The translations under genes and the position numbers were made by a program. 64,000 nucleotides of DNA. It comes from Roseitalea porphyridii (lineage in GTDB: Bacteria > Pseudomonadota > Alphaproteobacteria > Rhizobiales > Rhizobiaceae). The stretch is from positions 1,364,001 to 1,428,000 of the forward strand of contig NZ_CP036532.1 of the NCBI RefSeq assembly GCF_004331955.1, given 5' to 3'. Every line of letters begins with the position of its first letter. Positions within the stretch are counted from its first letter, which is position 1. The notes below the pieces were generated by a model, which worked only from the letters and a program-made list of their open reading frames with translations, made no database searches and had not been told where the DNA came from. This document shows, piece by piece, positions 9,084 through 18,810 of the stretch.

Positions 9084-10640
9084 GTGATTGAAACCGAAGA
9101 CGCCCAGGGCCGACTGAAGAACCGTGCGCCGGTGGGCGTCGTCGATATCGGTTCGAACTCGGTGCGTATCGTCATCTACGAGGGCATGGTCCGGGCGCCG
9201 GCGGTCCTGTTCAACGAGAAGGTCTCGTGCGGGCTCGGCCGCGGCATCGCCCAGACCGGGCGCATGGACGACGCGGCCGTGGAGCGGGCTCTTGCCGCGC
9301 TGACGCGTTACCGCGCGCTTGCCGATCAGGCGCGCGTCTCCACCCTTTACGTGCTGGCGACCGCGGCCGCGCGCGAGGCCGAGAACGGTCCCGACTTCAT
9401 CGCCCGGGCGCAGGCGATCCTGCGCAGCGAGATCCTGATCCTGACCGGCGCGGAGGAGGCACGCTATTCCGCCTTCGGCGTGGTTTCGGCGTTCCGCGCG
9501 CCCGATGGCATCGCCGGCGATCTGGGCGGCGGCAGCATCGAGATGGTCGACGTGCGCGACCAGACGATCGGCGACGGCGTCACCTTGCCGCTCGGCGGAT
9601 TGCGGTTGCAGGACATGGCGGACAGTTCGATCCGCGAGGCCGAGAAGATCGCCCGCAAGCTGATCGCCGAGACAGATGTCATCTCCAGCGCGCGTGGCCG
9701 CACCTTCTACGCCGTGGGCGGCACCTGGCGCGCCATCGCCAAATTGCACATGGAGGAGACCGGCTATCCGCTGCGCGTCACGCACGGCTACGAGATCGCG
9801 CCCGACGCGGCGCTGAAATTCTGCAAGAAGCTGATCGACGGTGATCTCGAAAAGCTGCGCGGCATCCACCTCATCTCGTCCTCGCGAAGCGCCATGGTGC
9901 CCTATGGCGCCGTCGTGCTGGCCGAGATCATCCGCCAGATGAAGCCGCGCGCGATCGCGTTCTCGGCGCTTGGCGTGCGCGAGGGCTATCTGTTCGCACA
10001 ACTCGACGAGGATGTGCGTCGCCGCGACGGCCTGATCGAGGCGGCCGACGAACTGGCCGTGCTGCGCTCGCGTTCGCCGCGTCACGCGCGCGAACTGGCG
10101 CGCTGGACCGGCGAGAGCTTTGCGGCCTTCGGCATCGACGAGTCGGTGGACGAAGCCCGCAACCGCGATGCGGCCTGCCGGCTGGCGGACATCGGCTGGC
10201 GCGCCCACCCCGACTACCGCTCGGCCCAGTCGCTGGCGATCATCGCCTATTCGAGCTTCATTCAGGTCAGCCACGAGGGGCGGGCCTTCATCGCGCTGGC
10301 CAACTATTTCCGCTACGAGGGGCTCAAGAACGACAGCCTGGCGCCGGAGATCCGCAAGCTGGTCTCCCAGCGCACATGGGAACGGGCCAAGTGCCTCGCC
10401 GCGTTCCTGCGCGTCGCTTATCTTTTCAGCGCCGCCATGCCCGGCATCATTCCCGAACTCGCCTGGAGGCGCAGCGACAACGGCGCCATGGAACTGGTCG
10501 TGCCCTCGCACCTTGCCGCGCTCGCGGGCGAACGGCCCGAAGCACGCCTGTCCCAGCTTTCCAAGGTGACCGGCGTCGACGTGACGATGGTTATTGCCGA
10601 GCCGCCGTCAGATCAACGCTCGCTATCCGCCGCTCGCTGA
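9084..10640 (+). CDS. ppx: Exopolyphosphatase, Ppx/GppA family
   Basis: 518 residues. It releases phosphate from polyphosphate chain ends, or hydrolyses pppGpp, and belongs to the ASKHA superfamily. The phosphate-1 motif VGVVDIGSNSVRIVIYEG and the phosphate-2 motif GDLGGGSIEMVDV are present, followed by GGTWRAIAKLHM and the extended C-terminal helical domain seen in alphaproteobacteria. The start is GTG at 9084 with GGGAG eight bases upstream. Its last 50 bases overlap the 3' end of the convergent RNase D gene. Confidence 0.94.
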   Translation: MIETEDAQGRLKNRAPVGVVDIGSNSVRIVIYEGMVRAPAVLFNEKVSCGLGRGIAQTGRMDDAAVERALAALTRYRALADQARVSTLYVLATAAAREAENGPDFIARAQAILRSEILILTGAEEARYSAFGVVSAFRAPDGIAGDLGGGSIEMVDVRDQTIGDGVTLPLGGLRLQDMADSSIREAEKIARKLIAETDVISSARGRTFYAVGGTWRAIAKLHMEETGYPLRVTHGYEIAPDAALKFCKKLIDGDLEKLRGIHLISSSRSAMVPYGAVVLAEIIRQMKPRAIAFSALGVREGYLFAQLDEDVRRRDGLIEAADELAVLRSRSPRHARELARWTGESFAAFGIDESVDEARNRDAACRLADIGWRAHPDYRSAQSLAIIAYSSFIQVSHEGRAFIALANYFRYEGLKNDSLAPEIRKLVSQRTWERAKCLAAFLRVAYLFSAAMPGIIPELAWRRSDNGAMELVVPSHLAALAGERPEARLSQLSKVTGVDVTMVIAEPPSDQRSLSAAR

Positions 10641-11781
10641 AGCCGAGCGCGATCTCGCCGTTCAGCAGCCGCAGCGCCTCGTCGCCGAACAGTTCGCGCC
10701 GCCAGCCGCGCATCGCCGGCACGTCGGCTTCTTCGCCATGCGCGGCGATCTGGTCGAGATGGTCCGAGGTGGCGATCACGCGCTGAGCGACATTGTACTT
10801 CTCGGCGGTCAGCTTGAGCAGCACCTTGAGCAGCTCGCTGGCCGCGCCCGCGCCCTCGGGCGCGTTCGGCGGACGCGGCACGGCCGGTAGGTCGTCTTTG
10901 TCCATCGCCTTGACCTGGGCGACAGCGTCAAGGATCGCCGCGCCGGTCGCCGAGCGCTCCATCCCCTTGTGCACGGTTCTCAGCCGCGACAGCGCCCGCT
11001 GGTCGGCCGGCCGCTGCTGGGCCGCCTCGTAGATCGCATCGTCCTTCAGCACGCGGTTGCGCGGCACGTCGCGCTCGCGCGCTTGCCGTTCACGCCAGGC
11101 CGCCAGCTTCTGCATGACCGCCAGTTCGGCCGGCTTGCGCACGCGCAGCTTGAGCCGTCGCCAGGCCTCTTCCGGATGGACCTCGTAGGTCGCCGGCGAG
11201 GTCAGCACCGCCATCTCCTCGGCCACCCAGTGCGCCCGGCCGCGCTCGTCGAGCATTGCCTTCAATCGCGCGTAGACGTCGCGCAAATGCGTGACGTCGG
11301 CGAGCGCGTAGGCGAGCTGCTTGTCGCTGAGCGGACGGAGCGCCCAGTCGGTGAAGCGCGAGGACTTGTCGATATGGGCGCCGGTCGTGCGCTTGACGAG
11401 CTGGTCGTAGGCGATCGCGTCACCGAAGCCGAGCACCATGGCGGCGACCTGCGTGTCGAAGATCGGATGCGGAATGCGGCCGCTCAGATGGTGGAAGATC
11501 TCGATGTCCTGCCGGGCGGCGTGGAAGACCTTGATGACGCTCTCGTCGTTGAGCAGGTCGAACAGCGGCGCCAGATCGATGCCGTCCGCCATCGGATCGA
11601 TAAGCACGGCTTCGTCGGCACTGGCGATCTGGACCAGGCAAAGCACCGGCCAGAACGTCGTTTCGCGGACGAATTCGGTATCGATGGTAACATGATCGTG
11701 CGCGGCCATGCGCCGGCATGTGGCGGCCAGATCGTCCGTGGTCGTGATCGGGTCGGGAACGGTGTCGTGTGTGTCACTCAT
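10591..11781 (-). CDS. rnd: Ribonuclease D
   Basis: 396 residues. A 3'-5' exoribonuclease that trims tRNA and other structured RNA ends. The DEDD catalytic residues can be seen: TIDTEF (Asp and Glu, near residue 35), KVFHAARQDIEIF (Asp) and YALADVTHLRDVY (Tyr and Asp). A C-terminal HRDC domain (about residues 205-290, around KLAAWRERQARERDVPRNRVLKD) follows. The start codon overlaps the MFS gene stop as ATGA, so the gene is expressed with that transporter. The 3' end overlaps ppx tail to tail. Confidence 0.95.
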   Translation of the reverse strand: MSDTHDTVPDPITTTDDLAATCRRMAAHDHVTIDTEFVRETTFWPVLCLVQIASADEAVLIDPMADGIDLAPLFDLLNDESVIKVFHAARQDIEIFHHLSGRIPHPIFDTQVAAMVLGFGDAIAYDQLVKRTTGAHIDKSSRFTDWALRPLSDKQLAYALADVTHLRDVYARLKAMLDERGRAHWVAEEMAVLTSPATYEVHPEEAWRRLKLRVRKPAELAVMQKLAAWRERQARERDVPRNRVLKDDAIYEAAQQRPADQRALSRLRTVHKGMERSATGAAILDAVAQVKAMDKDDLPAVPRPPNAPEGAGAASELLKVLLKLTAEKYNVAQRVIATSDHLDQIAAHGEEADVPAMRGWRRELFGDEALRLLNGEIALGFSERRIASVDLTAARQ

Positions 11782-13058
11782 TGCGGCCGGTCAATAGACG
11801 AGGCCTCATCGCTTGTCGAACCGTTTCGCGCGTCGTTGCCGTTGTTGCCACGCGCCATCTTGGGGAACACGGGCGAAGTGCGCAGCAGCCACGAGAACGG
11901 CCCGCGCGATTCGGCCGGAACGGGGCCGCGCGCCCGCATGCGCCAGATCGTCACCACGATCAGCGCACCGTGCACGACGCTGGTGTAGGTGAACAGCGCG
12001 TTCGGACCGAACAATTCGACGACCGCCGAGGACAGGTAGGGACCGATCGAGGCGCCGAGCGAAAAGAAGAACATCAGCCCGGCGGCGACCATGACATGCT
12101 GGCCCGCCTTGGCGTGGTCGTTGGCGTGCGCCGCCGAAAGCGAATAGAGCGGCAACGCGAACGCGCCGAACAGGAAGATGCCCAGATAGTTCAGCGACGG
12201 GGACGTGCCGGCCATCGACGCCAGGAAAAGCCCGCTCGCGACGGCGCCGGCGGTGGTCACCAGAAGCACGGTGCGGCGGTCGAACCGGTCGGACAGATAG
12301 CCGAGCGGATATTGCAGCACCGCACCGCCCAGGATGCCCACGCTCATGAACACGGCGACGTCGGAGATCGACAGACCGATCCCCTCGGCATAGAGCGGGC
12401 CAATCAGCCGGAAGGCCGAATTGGTCGCGCCGATCGTTACGCAGCCGATGCAGGCGAGCGGCGACAGCGCCCAGATGCCCTTCAGATCGAAGCGGAACTC
12501 GGCCGGCGGTGTCGGGTTGGACCGGTCGGCGAGCGACACCGGCACAAGCGACAGCGTGATCATGAGGCACATGACGGCAAACAGCGTGAACCCGCCGGCG
12601 CCGAACGCCGGCAGCATGAACTGCGCACCGGTCACCGCGAAGATGTCGACGATCCGGTAGACCGCCAGCACGCGTCCGCGCGTTTCGTTGCGGACACCGG
12701 AATTGATCCAGCTCTCGATCGTCGTGAACAGGCCCGAAAAGCAGAAGCCGACGGCGAAGCGGATCAGCAGCCAGGCGATCGGATCGACGATGATCACCAG
12801 CAGCAGCGTTCCGGACGCCGTGATCGCGGCGAGCGCGGCAAAGGTGCGGATGTGGCCGACCGCGTTCAGCAGCCGCGTGATGTAGAGGCAGCCGAGCAGG
12901 AAGCCGACGAAGTAGGCGGTGCCGATCAGGCCGATCAGCGAGGTGGAAAAGCCCTCCTGCGCGCCGCGAATGGCGATCGCCGTGCCCTGCACGCCATTGC
13001 CCGCAAGCAGGATGCCTGCGGCGATGAAGAGGGGTATGAGGGGGCGGATGGCGTGCAT
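11778..13058 (-). CDS. MFS transporter (drug:H+ antiporter-like)
   Basis: About 426 residues with 12 predicted helices starting at RPLIPLFIAAGILLAG. The MFS loop 2-3 signature is present in degenerate form, and the equivalent cytoplasmic loop 8-9 reads YPLGYLSDRFDRRTVLLV. The central loop NPTPPAEFRFDLKG separates the two six-helix halves. Substrate unknown; relatives of this type in Rhizobiales are annotated as drug or sugar transporters. The reading frame is open upstream; I prefer the ATG at 13058 (a GTG at 13082 is possible). It overlaps rnd by four bases and diverges from aspS. Confidence 0.85.
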   Translation of the reverse strand: MHAIRPLIPLFIAAGILLAGNGVQGTAIAIRGAQEGFSTSLIGLIGTAYFVGFLLGCLYITRLLNAVGHIRTFAALAAITASGTLLLVIIVDPIAWLLIRFAVGFCFSGLFTTIESWINSGVRNETRGRVLAVYRIVDIFAVTGAQFMLPAFGAGGFTLFAVMCLMITLSLVPVSLADRSNPTPPAEFRFDLKGIWALSPLACIGCVTIGATNSAFRLIGPLYAEGIGLSISDVAVFMSVGILGGAVLQYPLGYLSDRFDRRTVLLVTTAGAVASGLFLASMAGTSPSLNYLGIFLFGAFALPLYSLSAAHANDHAKAGQHVMVAAGLMFFFSLGASIGPYLSSAVVELFGPNALFTYTSVVHGALIVVTIWRMRARGPVPAESRGPFSWLLRTSPVFPKMARGNNGNDARNGSTSDEASSIDRPQ

Positions 13059-13278
13059 GGGGACTCGGCTGAGTACGCTCACTATGCCGCCGCCGGCGCG
13101 CCCGTGCCAGTCCCGATTGCGACCTTCGCGGCGCCGATCCGTCGGCGCCTGACTTCGATCCGTGGGCGGGCGCCGTCCGCTGCTTGACAAACGCGGGTTC
13201 GCATGCGCTTTTCCGCGCGATTTTCCCGAACGATCCGCGCGGCCCGTTGCCGCCCAAGCCATCATCAAGAGGCCAGTC

Positions 13279-15072
13279 ATGCACCGTTACCGCAGCCACA
13301 CCTGTGGCGCCCTGCGCAAATCCGACGCCGGCTCGACCGCCCGGCTCTCGGGCTGGGTGCACCGGGTGCGCGACCATGGCGGCGTGCTGTTCATCGATCT
13401 GCGCGACCATTACGGCATCACCCAGATCGTCGCCGATCCCGACAGTTCCGCATTCAAGCTGGCCGAGACTGTCCGGTCCGAATGGGTCATCCGCGTCGAC
13501 GGCGCGGTCAAGCAGCGCGATGCCGAACTGGTCAACGCCGAACTGCCGACCGGCGAGATCGAGGTCTATGCGCGCGAGATCGAGGTTCTGTCCAAGGCCG
13601 ACGAACTGCCGCTTCCGGTGTTCGGCGAGCCCGACTATCCGGAGGACATCCGCCTCAGATACCGCTTCCTCGACCTGCGCCGGGAGACCCTGCACGCCAA
13701 CATCGTCACGCGCACCAACGTCATCGCCTCGATGCGCCGGCGCATGACCGAGACCGGCTTCACCGAGTTCTCGACACCGATCCTGACCGCGTCGTCGCCG
13801 GAGGGTGCGCGCGACTTCCTGGTGCCCTCGCGCATCCATCAGGGCGAGTTCTACGCGCTGCCGCAGGCGCCGCAGATCTACAAGCAGCTTCTCATGGTCT
13901 CCGGTTTCGACCGCTATTTCCAGATCGCGCCGTGCTTCCGCGACGAGGACCCGCGCGCCGACCGGCTTCCGGGCGAATTCTACCAGCTCGATCTTGAGAT
14001 GAGCTTCGTCGAGCAGGACGACGTGTTCGCGGCCATGGAGCCGGTGATCCGGGGCGTCTTCGAGGAGTTCGCCGACGGCAAGCCCGTGACGCCGGAGTTC
14101 CGTCGCATCCCCTATGACGAGGCGATCCTCAAATACGGCACCGACAAGCCGGACCTCAGGAACCCGATCATCATGGAGGACGTCTCCGAGCATTTCCGCG
14201 GCTCGGGCTTCAAGGTGTTCGCCAACATCCTCGCCAACGATCCGCGCGGCGCTGTCTGGGCGATCCCCGCGCCGACCGGCGGCAGCCGCGCCTTCTGCGA
14301 CCGGATGAACTCCTGGGCGCAGGGGCAGGGGCAGCCCGGCCTTGGCTACATCTTCTGGCGCGAGGAAGGCGATGGCGTCGAGGGCGCGGGCCCGATCGCC
14401 AAGAACATCGGACCCGAGCGCACCGAGGCGATCCGCCTGCAGCTCGGCCTGAAGGCGGGCGATGCCTGCTTCTTCGCCGCCGGCGATCCGAGGAAATTCG
14501 CCGCCTTTGCCGGCGACGCGCGCACGCGCGCCGGCGAGGAACTGGAACTGATCGATCGCGACCGGTTCGAGCTGGCCTGGATCGTCGATTTCCCGTTCTT
14601 CGAATGGGACGAGGACGAAAAGCGCGTCGATTTCGGCCACAACCCCTTCACCATGCCGCGTGGCGGACTTGGCGCGCTGGAGAACGAGGATCCGCTGTCG
14701 ATCAAGGCCTGGCAGTACGATCTTGTCTGCAACGGCTTCGAAATCGCCTCGGGCGGCATCCGCAACCATCTGCCCGAAGTGATGGTCAAGGCGTTCGGCA
14801 TCGTGGGCCTCGACGCCAAGGTGGTCGAGGAGCGCTTCGGCGGCCTTTATCGCGCCTTCCACTATGGCGCGCCGCCCCATGGCGGCATGGCCGCCGGCAT
14901 CGACCGCATCGTCATGCTGCTGGTGGGTGCGAAGAACCTGCGCGAGGTGACGCTGTTCCCGATGAACCAGCAGGCGCAGGACCTGCTGATGGGGGCGCCG
15001 GCGCCCGCCGAGCCCGCCCAGCTGCGCGAGCTCGGGCTGCGTCTTGCGCCGAAGGCGAAGGCGCAGGAGTAG
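13279..15072 (+). CDS. aspS: Aspartyl-tRNA synthetase
   Basis: 597 residues, standard bacterial length. The N-terminal OB fold reads anticodon bases ([24 protein letters not shown]). Class II motif 2 is in [10 protein letters not shown], and motif 3 in the C-terminal [12 protein letters not shown] segment. The bacterial GAD insertion is present between motifs 2 and 3. AAGAGG is seven bases before the ATG at 13279. Many alphaproteobacteria have a non-discriminating AspRS working with GatCAB; whether this one does cannot be told here. A strong bidirectional hairpin follows. Confidence 0.98.
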   Translation: MHRYRSHTCGALRKSDAGSTARLSGWVHRVRDHGGVLFIDLRDHYGITQIVADPDSSAFKLAETVRSEWVIRVDGAVKQRDAELVNAELPTGEIEVYAREIEVLSKADELPLPVFGEPDYPEDIRLRYRFLDLRRETLHANIVTRTNVIASMRRRMTETGFTEFSTPILTASSPEGARDFLVPSRIHQGEFYALPQAPQIYKQLLMVSGFDRYFQIAPCFRDEDPRADRLPGEFYQLDLEMSFVEQDDVFAAMEPVIRGVFEEFADGKPVTPEFRRIPYDEAILKYGTDKPDLRNPIIMEDVSEHFRGSGFKVFANILANDPRGAVWAIPAPTGGSRAFCDRMNSWAQGQGQPGLGYIFWREEGDGVEGAGPIAKNIGPERTEAIRLQLGLKAGDACFFAAGDPRKFAAFAGDARTRAGEELELIDRDRFELAWIVDFPFFEWDEDEKRVDFGHNPFTMPRGGLGALENEDPLSIKAWQYDLVCNGFEIASGGIRNHLPEVMVKAFGIVGLDAKVVEERFGGLYRAFHYGAPPHGGMAAGIDRIVMLLVGAKNLREVTLFPMNQQAQDLLMGAPAPAEPAQLRELGLRLAPKAKAQE

Positions 15073-15115
15073 GCCGGACCGGCCTTCAGCGAAACGCCTC
15101 TCCGGTCTGCCGACC

Positions 15116-15152
15116 TGAAAAAACCCGGCCGGGGCATGCCCGGCCGGGTTTG
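15116..15152. terminator. Bidirectional rho-independent terminator between aspS and a convergent gene
   Basis: Thirteen bases at 15121-15133 (AAACCCGGCCGGG) pair perfectly with 15139-15151, closing a five-base loop. An A-run on the left and T-run on the right give a U-tail on both strands, so it can end both aspS and the convergent periplasmic-protein gene. Confidence 0.92.
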
Positions 15153-15174
15153 TCGTTTCCGTGTCCGGTCGCGA

Positions 15175-16359
15175 TCACTCGTTGGCGGCGATCGAGACGG
15201 CCAGCACCTCGATCAGAGACTGCGGCGAGCTCATCGCCGCCGCCATCAGCTGGGCGACCGGGACCGAGCCGGTCGGCTCGGCCGACACGCGCAGCGACTG
15301 CGGATTGTCGAGGAACGCTCCGATCGCCGCGGTCGCCTCGGCGGCGAAGGAGGGGTTTTGAAGCTGCGCCAGCCCGACAGGCAGGATGCCCTTGGCCATC
15401 GCGATGACGCTCTCGCGGTTCATGCCCTGCTGCTCGCCGACGAAGTCGAGGATGCGGTTGGTCAGCGAATCGTCGGTCAGTTCGATGGTGATCTCGTTGA
15501 TCTCGATCTGCTGCATCAGGCCGAGCATCGCCATGTTCATCGCCTCGGCATTGCCTTGCTGGCTCATCTGCGCCTGCATCTGCTGCATTGCGCCGACCAT
15601 CTCGGCGGTGTAGCCGCCGATGTCGAAGCTCAGATCGAGCGCGGCCGCGTCATCGACGTCATAGACCATCTCGTCGAGCGTCAGCCGCCCCGATCCGGTG
15701 TCCCAGGAGCCTGACGAGGTGATGTTGCCGCGCAGTTCCTCGTAGCCGAGCGCGGTCATTGTCTGGCGTGCCTCGGCTTCCGGCAGGCGGGTCATGTCGG
15801 CGACCATGCCGTTGACCTGAAGGTCGAAATTCATCGTGCCGCCGGGCGTGTATCCGTCCGTCGACGTGGTCGCACCCTCCATCGAGAAGATCGTGCCCTG
15901 ATCGTCCGAGACGGTCATGGCGCCGGCCTCGCCCGACTCGAACAGCCCCGAACGCAGGATCGGGTCGGTCACCTCGGGTCCGGCGATCAGATAGTTGCGA
16001 ACCTGCCCGCCCTCGAATTCGACCGTCACGCCATCTTCGGTGCGCGAGATCGGGGCGATGGCGATGCGCTGGACCATGTAGGACCCGCCATCGGCTTCCG
16101 AAACGCCCTCAAGAACGAAATCGCCCAGTTCGAGCGCATCGGCCTCCGGCGCCGGCACGACCGACAGTCCCGAGATGGCCACGTCGTCACCATCGGTCTG
16201 CACGCCCTGCGCGTCCAGCTTGATGCCCTGCAGGGCCAGTTGCGCGGCGAGCCGCTCGAACACCTGCTGCCCGTCGACCTGGGCAAGGGCGGGAGCGGCG
16301 GTCAGGGCCAGCGCGAGCGCGACGGCCGAAGTGGAAATGGCAGGACGAAAACGGACCAT
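15175..16359 (-). CDS. Uncharacterised periplasmic protein
   Basis: 394 residues with a clean signal peptide ending in APALAQ (about residue 27). The mature protein is acidic and built of repeated beta-like segments (DVAISGLSV, LELGDFVLEGV, RIAIAPIS, VTVEFEGGQVRNY), somewhat like AsmA- or lipid-binding-type barrels. A Met/Gln-rich stretch (AMQQMQAQMSQQGNAEAMN, about residues 260-280) interrupts it. I do not recognise a named family. The ATG at 16359 has the strong site AAGGAAAG; the long upstream extension of the frame has atypical composition and is not coding. It diverges from an esterase gene 274 bases away. Confidence 0.75.
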   Translation of the reverse strand: MVRFRPAISTSAVALALALTAAPALAQVDGQQVFERLAAQLALQGIKLDAQGVQTDGDDVAISGLSVVPAPEADALELGDFVLEGVSEADGGSYMVQRIAIAPISRTEDGVTVEFEGGQVRNYLIAGPEVTDPILRSGLFESGEAGAMTVSDDQGTIFSMEGATTSTDGYTPGGTMNFDLQVNGMVADMTRLPEAEARQTMTALGYEELRGNITSSGSWDTGSGRLTLDEMVYDVDDAAALDLSFDIGGYTAEMVGAMQQMQAQMSQQGNAEAMNMAMLGLMQQIEINEITIELTDDSLTNRILDFVGEQQGMNRESVIAMAKGILPVGLAQLQNPSFAAEATAAIGAFLDNPQSLRVSAEPTGSVPVAQLMAAAMSSPQSLIEVLAVSIAANE

Positions 16360-16633
16360 GAAACTTTCCTTTTGCGTGAACCGATGATGCAGCATTCGCC
16401 GACGTAGCGCGCGCAGGCTGTGCGAAAACGCACACGCGCCGGAACCGTCGCGATCTAACGGTGCGAATCCAACACCAATATGGCAGTTTGGAAGGCCCGC
16501 GCGAAGCCCGCCCGTTTTCAACGGACTATGGGGTCCACCTTCCGCCGCAAATCGGCTATAGCCAAGGCCGGCTGAAGCACGGACGCGCCCGCTGGCCGTG
16601 CCGGTGCGAGTGACCCGAAAGAGCGACGACACG

Positions 16634-17500
16634 ATGGCCTCACCCTTTTCTCCGAGCCGCGCGCCGCTGCGCTTGCTGCCCGCAATGGTCCTGACCGTGC
16701 TGGCGATGCTTCTGGTGGCGGTTCCAGGCGCACAGGCGATGAAGACCTATGACGGGCTGACCTATGCGCGCGGCCTGAAGCTCGACGTCCATGTGCCCTC
16801 CGACGTCCGGCGCGGCTTGTTCGCGCCCAAGCACCCGGTGGTTCTCTATGTCCATGGCGGCGGCTGGGTGAAGGGCGATCGCAAGCGCGTCTTCAACCAG
16901 CCCGAATGGCTGACCTCGCGCGGCTACGTCTTCGTCGCGATCGACTACCGGAAAGTGCCGCAGACGACGATCGACGGCCAGGTGCAGGACGTCACCGATG
17001 CGATCGCCTGGGTCCAGCGCAACATCCGCCGCTACAATGGGGACCCCAACCGCATCGTGCTGATGGGCCATTCGGCCGGCGCTCACCTGTCCGCGCTCGT
17101 CGCCGCGACCGGCAAGGCGCAGAGCCTGCGCGGCATCATCCCCAACGACGTGCAGGCCTACGACCTGCTCGCCTACGCGACCAAGCGCGGGTCGATCGGC
17201 TCAATGTTCGGCACCGCCTTCACCAACGAGCCGCCCAACTGGATCCGCTGGTCGCCATCGACCCACGCCAAGAAGAACGGCCGGCTGCCGCCGCATCTGA
17301 TCCTCTATTCGCGCAGCCAGGGCGAGCGGCGCCGTTCGATCTCGATCGGCTATGCGAACCTCTTGAAGGGCCGGGGCACCGACGTGACCGTGTTTCATGG
17401 CACCGCCTATTCGCACGGGGCGATCGCCGCCCGGCTCGGCCGGCCCGGCGACAACGCCACCGAGGCGATCGAACGGTTCCTGGCGCGCGTGACGCGCTGA
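16634..17500 (+). CDS. Secreted alpha/beta hydrolase, BD-FAE/HSL-like esterase
   Basis: 288 residues with an N-terminal hydrophobic segment (about residues 10-35, ending GAQA), so probably exported. The fold is shown by the oxyanion motif VHGGGWVKGDR and the nucleophile elbow MGHSAGAH (Ser about 147). The terminal His is probably in the SHGAIAA segment near the C-terminus and the acid in between. This arrangement matches carboxylesterases of the BD-FAE/hormone-sensitive lipase group. Start chosen at 16634; an upstream in-frame ATG at 16598 would place charged residues before the signal. The next gene follows 28 bases later. Confidence 0.85.
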   Translation: MASPFSPSRAPLRLLPAMVLTVLAMLLVAVPGAQAMKTYDGLTYARGLKLDVHVPSDVRRGLFAPKHPVVLYVHGGGWVKGDRKRVFNQPEWLTSRGYVFVAIDYRKVPQTTIDGQVQDVTDAIAWVQRNIRRYNGDPNRIVLMGHSAGAHLSALVAATGKAQSLRGIIPNDVQAYDLLAYATKRGSIGSMFGTAFTNEPPNWIRWSPSTHAKKNGRLPPHLILYSRSQGERRRSISIGYANLLKGRGTDVTVFHGTAYSHGAIAARLGRPGDNATEAIERFLARVTR

Positions 17501-17528
17501 TCGCGGATTCCGGGGCAGGGGCGAGGGC

Positions 17529-18197
17529 TTGGCACACTTCTTCATCACGGGCGCTGCGCGCGGCATAGGCCGGGCGCTTGCGAGCCAGGCTTTGCAGCGC
17601 GGGCGCGCGGTCACCGTCTCGGTGCGCGCCGCCTCCGATCTTTCGAAAGTTCCCGACGGGGTCGAGGCGGTCGTCTTCGATGTCCGCGACGATGCTGCCG
17701 TCGCCACCGTCGCCGCAGGCATCGATCGGCCGGTCGACGTGCTGGTCAACAATGCCGGCGTCATCGGCCCGGCCCGGCAGTCGACGCTGGACATGGATTT
17801 CGACGGCTTTGCCGAGACCCTCGCCATCAACACGCTGGCGCCGCTGCGCGTCTCGCAGGCGTTTCTTCCGCTTCTGCGCCGCAGCGACCGGCCACGCATC
17901 GTCACGATATCGTCGGCGATGGGACGGCTCAGCTACCAGAAGTCCGACCGGATCGCCTACCGCGCCTCGAAGGCCGCGGTGAACAAGGTCATGCAGGGGC
18001 TCGCGACCGATCTTCGGTCCGAGGGCATCGCCGTCCAGTGCGTTCATCCGGGCTGGGTGCGCACCGACATGGGCGGCCCGCAGGCCGACATCGATGTCGC
18101 CGAGAGCGCAGGCGGCATCCTCGACCGCGCCGAGGCGCTCGAATTGGTCGACACCGGAAGCTTCGTCAATTACGACGGATCGACAATCGATTGGTAG
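17529..18197 (+). CDS. Short-chain dehydrogenase/reductase
   Basis: 222 residues. The Rossmann NAD(P) motif is at the N-terminus (TGAARGIGRAL), NNAGV follows at about residue 74-78, the catalytic Ser is in VTISSAMGRLS and YRASK gives Tyr and Lys. The family is certain; the substrate is unknown. The start is TTG at 17529: no ATG in frame occurs before residue 82, and the NAD-binding strand begins immediately at this codon. Its neighbours (an esterase before, a MOSC protein seven bases after) are on the same strand, so the three probably form one transcript. Confidence 0.9.
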   Translation: MAHFFITGAARGIGRALASQALQRGRAVTVSVRAASDLSKVPDGVEAVVFDVRDDAAVATVAAGIDRPVDVLVNNAGVIGPARQSTLDMDFDGFAETLAINTLAPLRVSQAFLPLLRRSDRPRIVTISSAMGRLSYQKSDRIAYRASKAAVNKVMQGLATDLRSEGIAVQCVHPGWVRTDMGGPQADIDVAESAGGILDRAEALELVDTGSFVNYDGSTIDW

Positions 18198-18204
18198 GCC
18201 GGTC

Positions 18205-18804
18205 ATGAGCGAACCGTTTCCCGAGATCCACCCCGCAAAACGCATCGAGGCGCGCGTCGACGGCCTGTTCAGGGCCGACGGCGACAGTTTCGTGACCGCT
18301 CCGGTCGAGACGCTGGAACTGACCTTCGAAGGCGTGCCCGGCGACATCCATGCCGGCGTGACCCGCAAGTCGGGCAGCCGCGAGCCCTGGTACGAGCGCG
18401 GCACCGAAATGCGCAACGAGCGCCAGTTGACGATCGTCGCCCGCGACGAACTGGACACGGTCGCCGCCGACATGGAGATCGCCATGCTGGCGCCCGAATG
18501 GATCGGCGCCAACATGACGCTCGCCGGCGTGCCGATGCTGTCCATGCTGCCCGCGTCCACGCTTCTGTTCTTCGAGGGCGGGGCGACGGTGAAGGTCGAC
18601 ATGCAGAACGGCCCGTGCCGGATCGCCGGCGATTCGATCGCCCGGCATCTGGGCCGCGAGGGCGACCAGCACATCGCGCTCGGCTTTCCGAAGATCGCCA
18701 AGCGCCGTCGTGGCGTGGTCGCCTGGGTCGAAAAGCCCGGCACGGTCACGATGGGCGAGACGGTCCGCGTGCACCTGCCCGAACAGTGGGTCTATCCGCT
18801 GTGA
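18205..18804 (+). CDS. MOSC domain-containing protein
   Basis: 199 residues. The central region (EGVPGDIHAGVTRKSG, then RNERQLTIVARDEL, and IGANMTLAGVPMLSMLP) has the order of conserved blocks of the MOSC fold, a beta-barrel sulfur-carrier domain related to the molybdenum-cofactor sulfurase C-terminus. The usual Cys is in NGPCRIAG at about residue 135, where family members carry persulfide. Predicted role: transfer of sulfur or detoxification of N-hydroxylated compounds with molybdenum cofactor; the target is not known. The ATG is eight bases after the SDR stop. Confidence 0.88.
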   Translation: MSEPFPEIHPAKRIEARVDGLFRADGDSFVTAPVETLELTFEGVPGDIHAGVTRKSGSREPWYERGTEMRNERQLTIVARDELDTVAADMEIAMLAPEWIGANMTLAGVPMLSMLPASTLLFFEGGATVKVDMQNGPCRIAGDSIARHLGREGDQHIALGFPKIAKRRRGVVAWVEKPGTVTMGETVRVHLPEQWVYPL

Positions 18805-18810
18805 TCGGCC

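Noticed and set aside
11806-14880. 1024-codon open frame on the minus strand opposite aspS and overlapping the MFS gene
   Set aside because: It lies antisense to aspS and in another frame of the MFS gene. Its residues are Arg/Gly/Ala/Asp-rich with no family pattern, as expected from GC-rich shadow frames.
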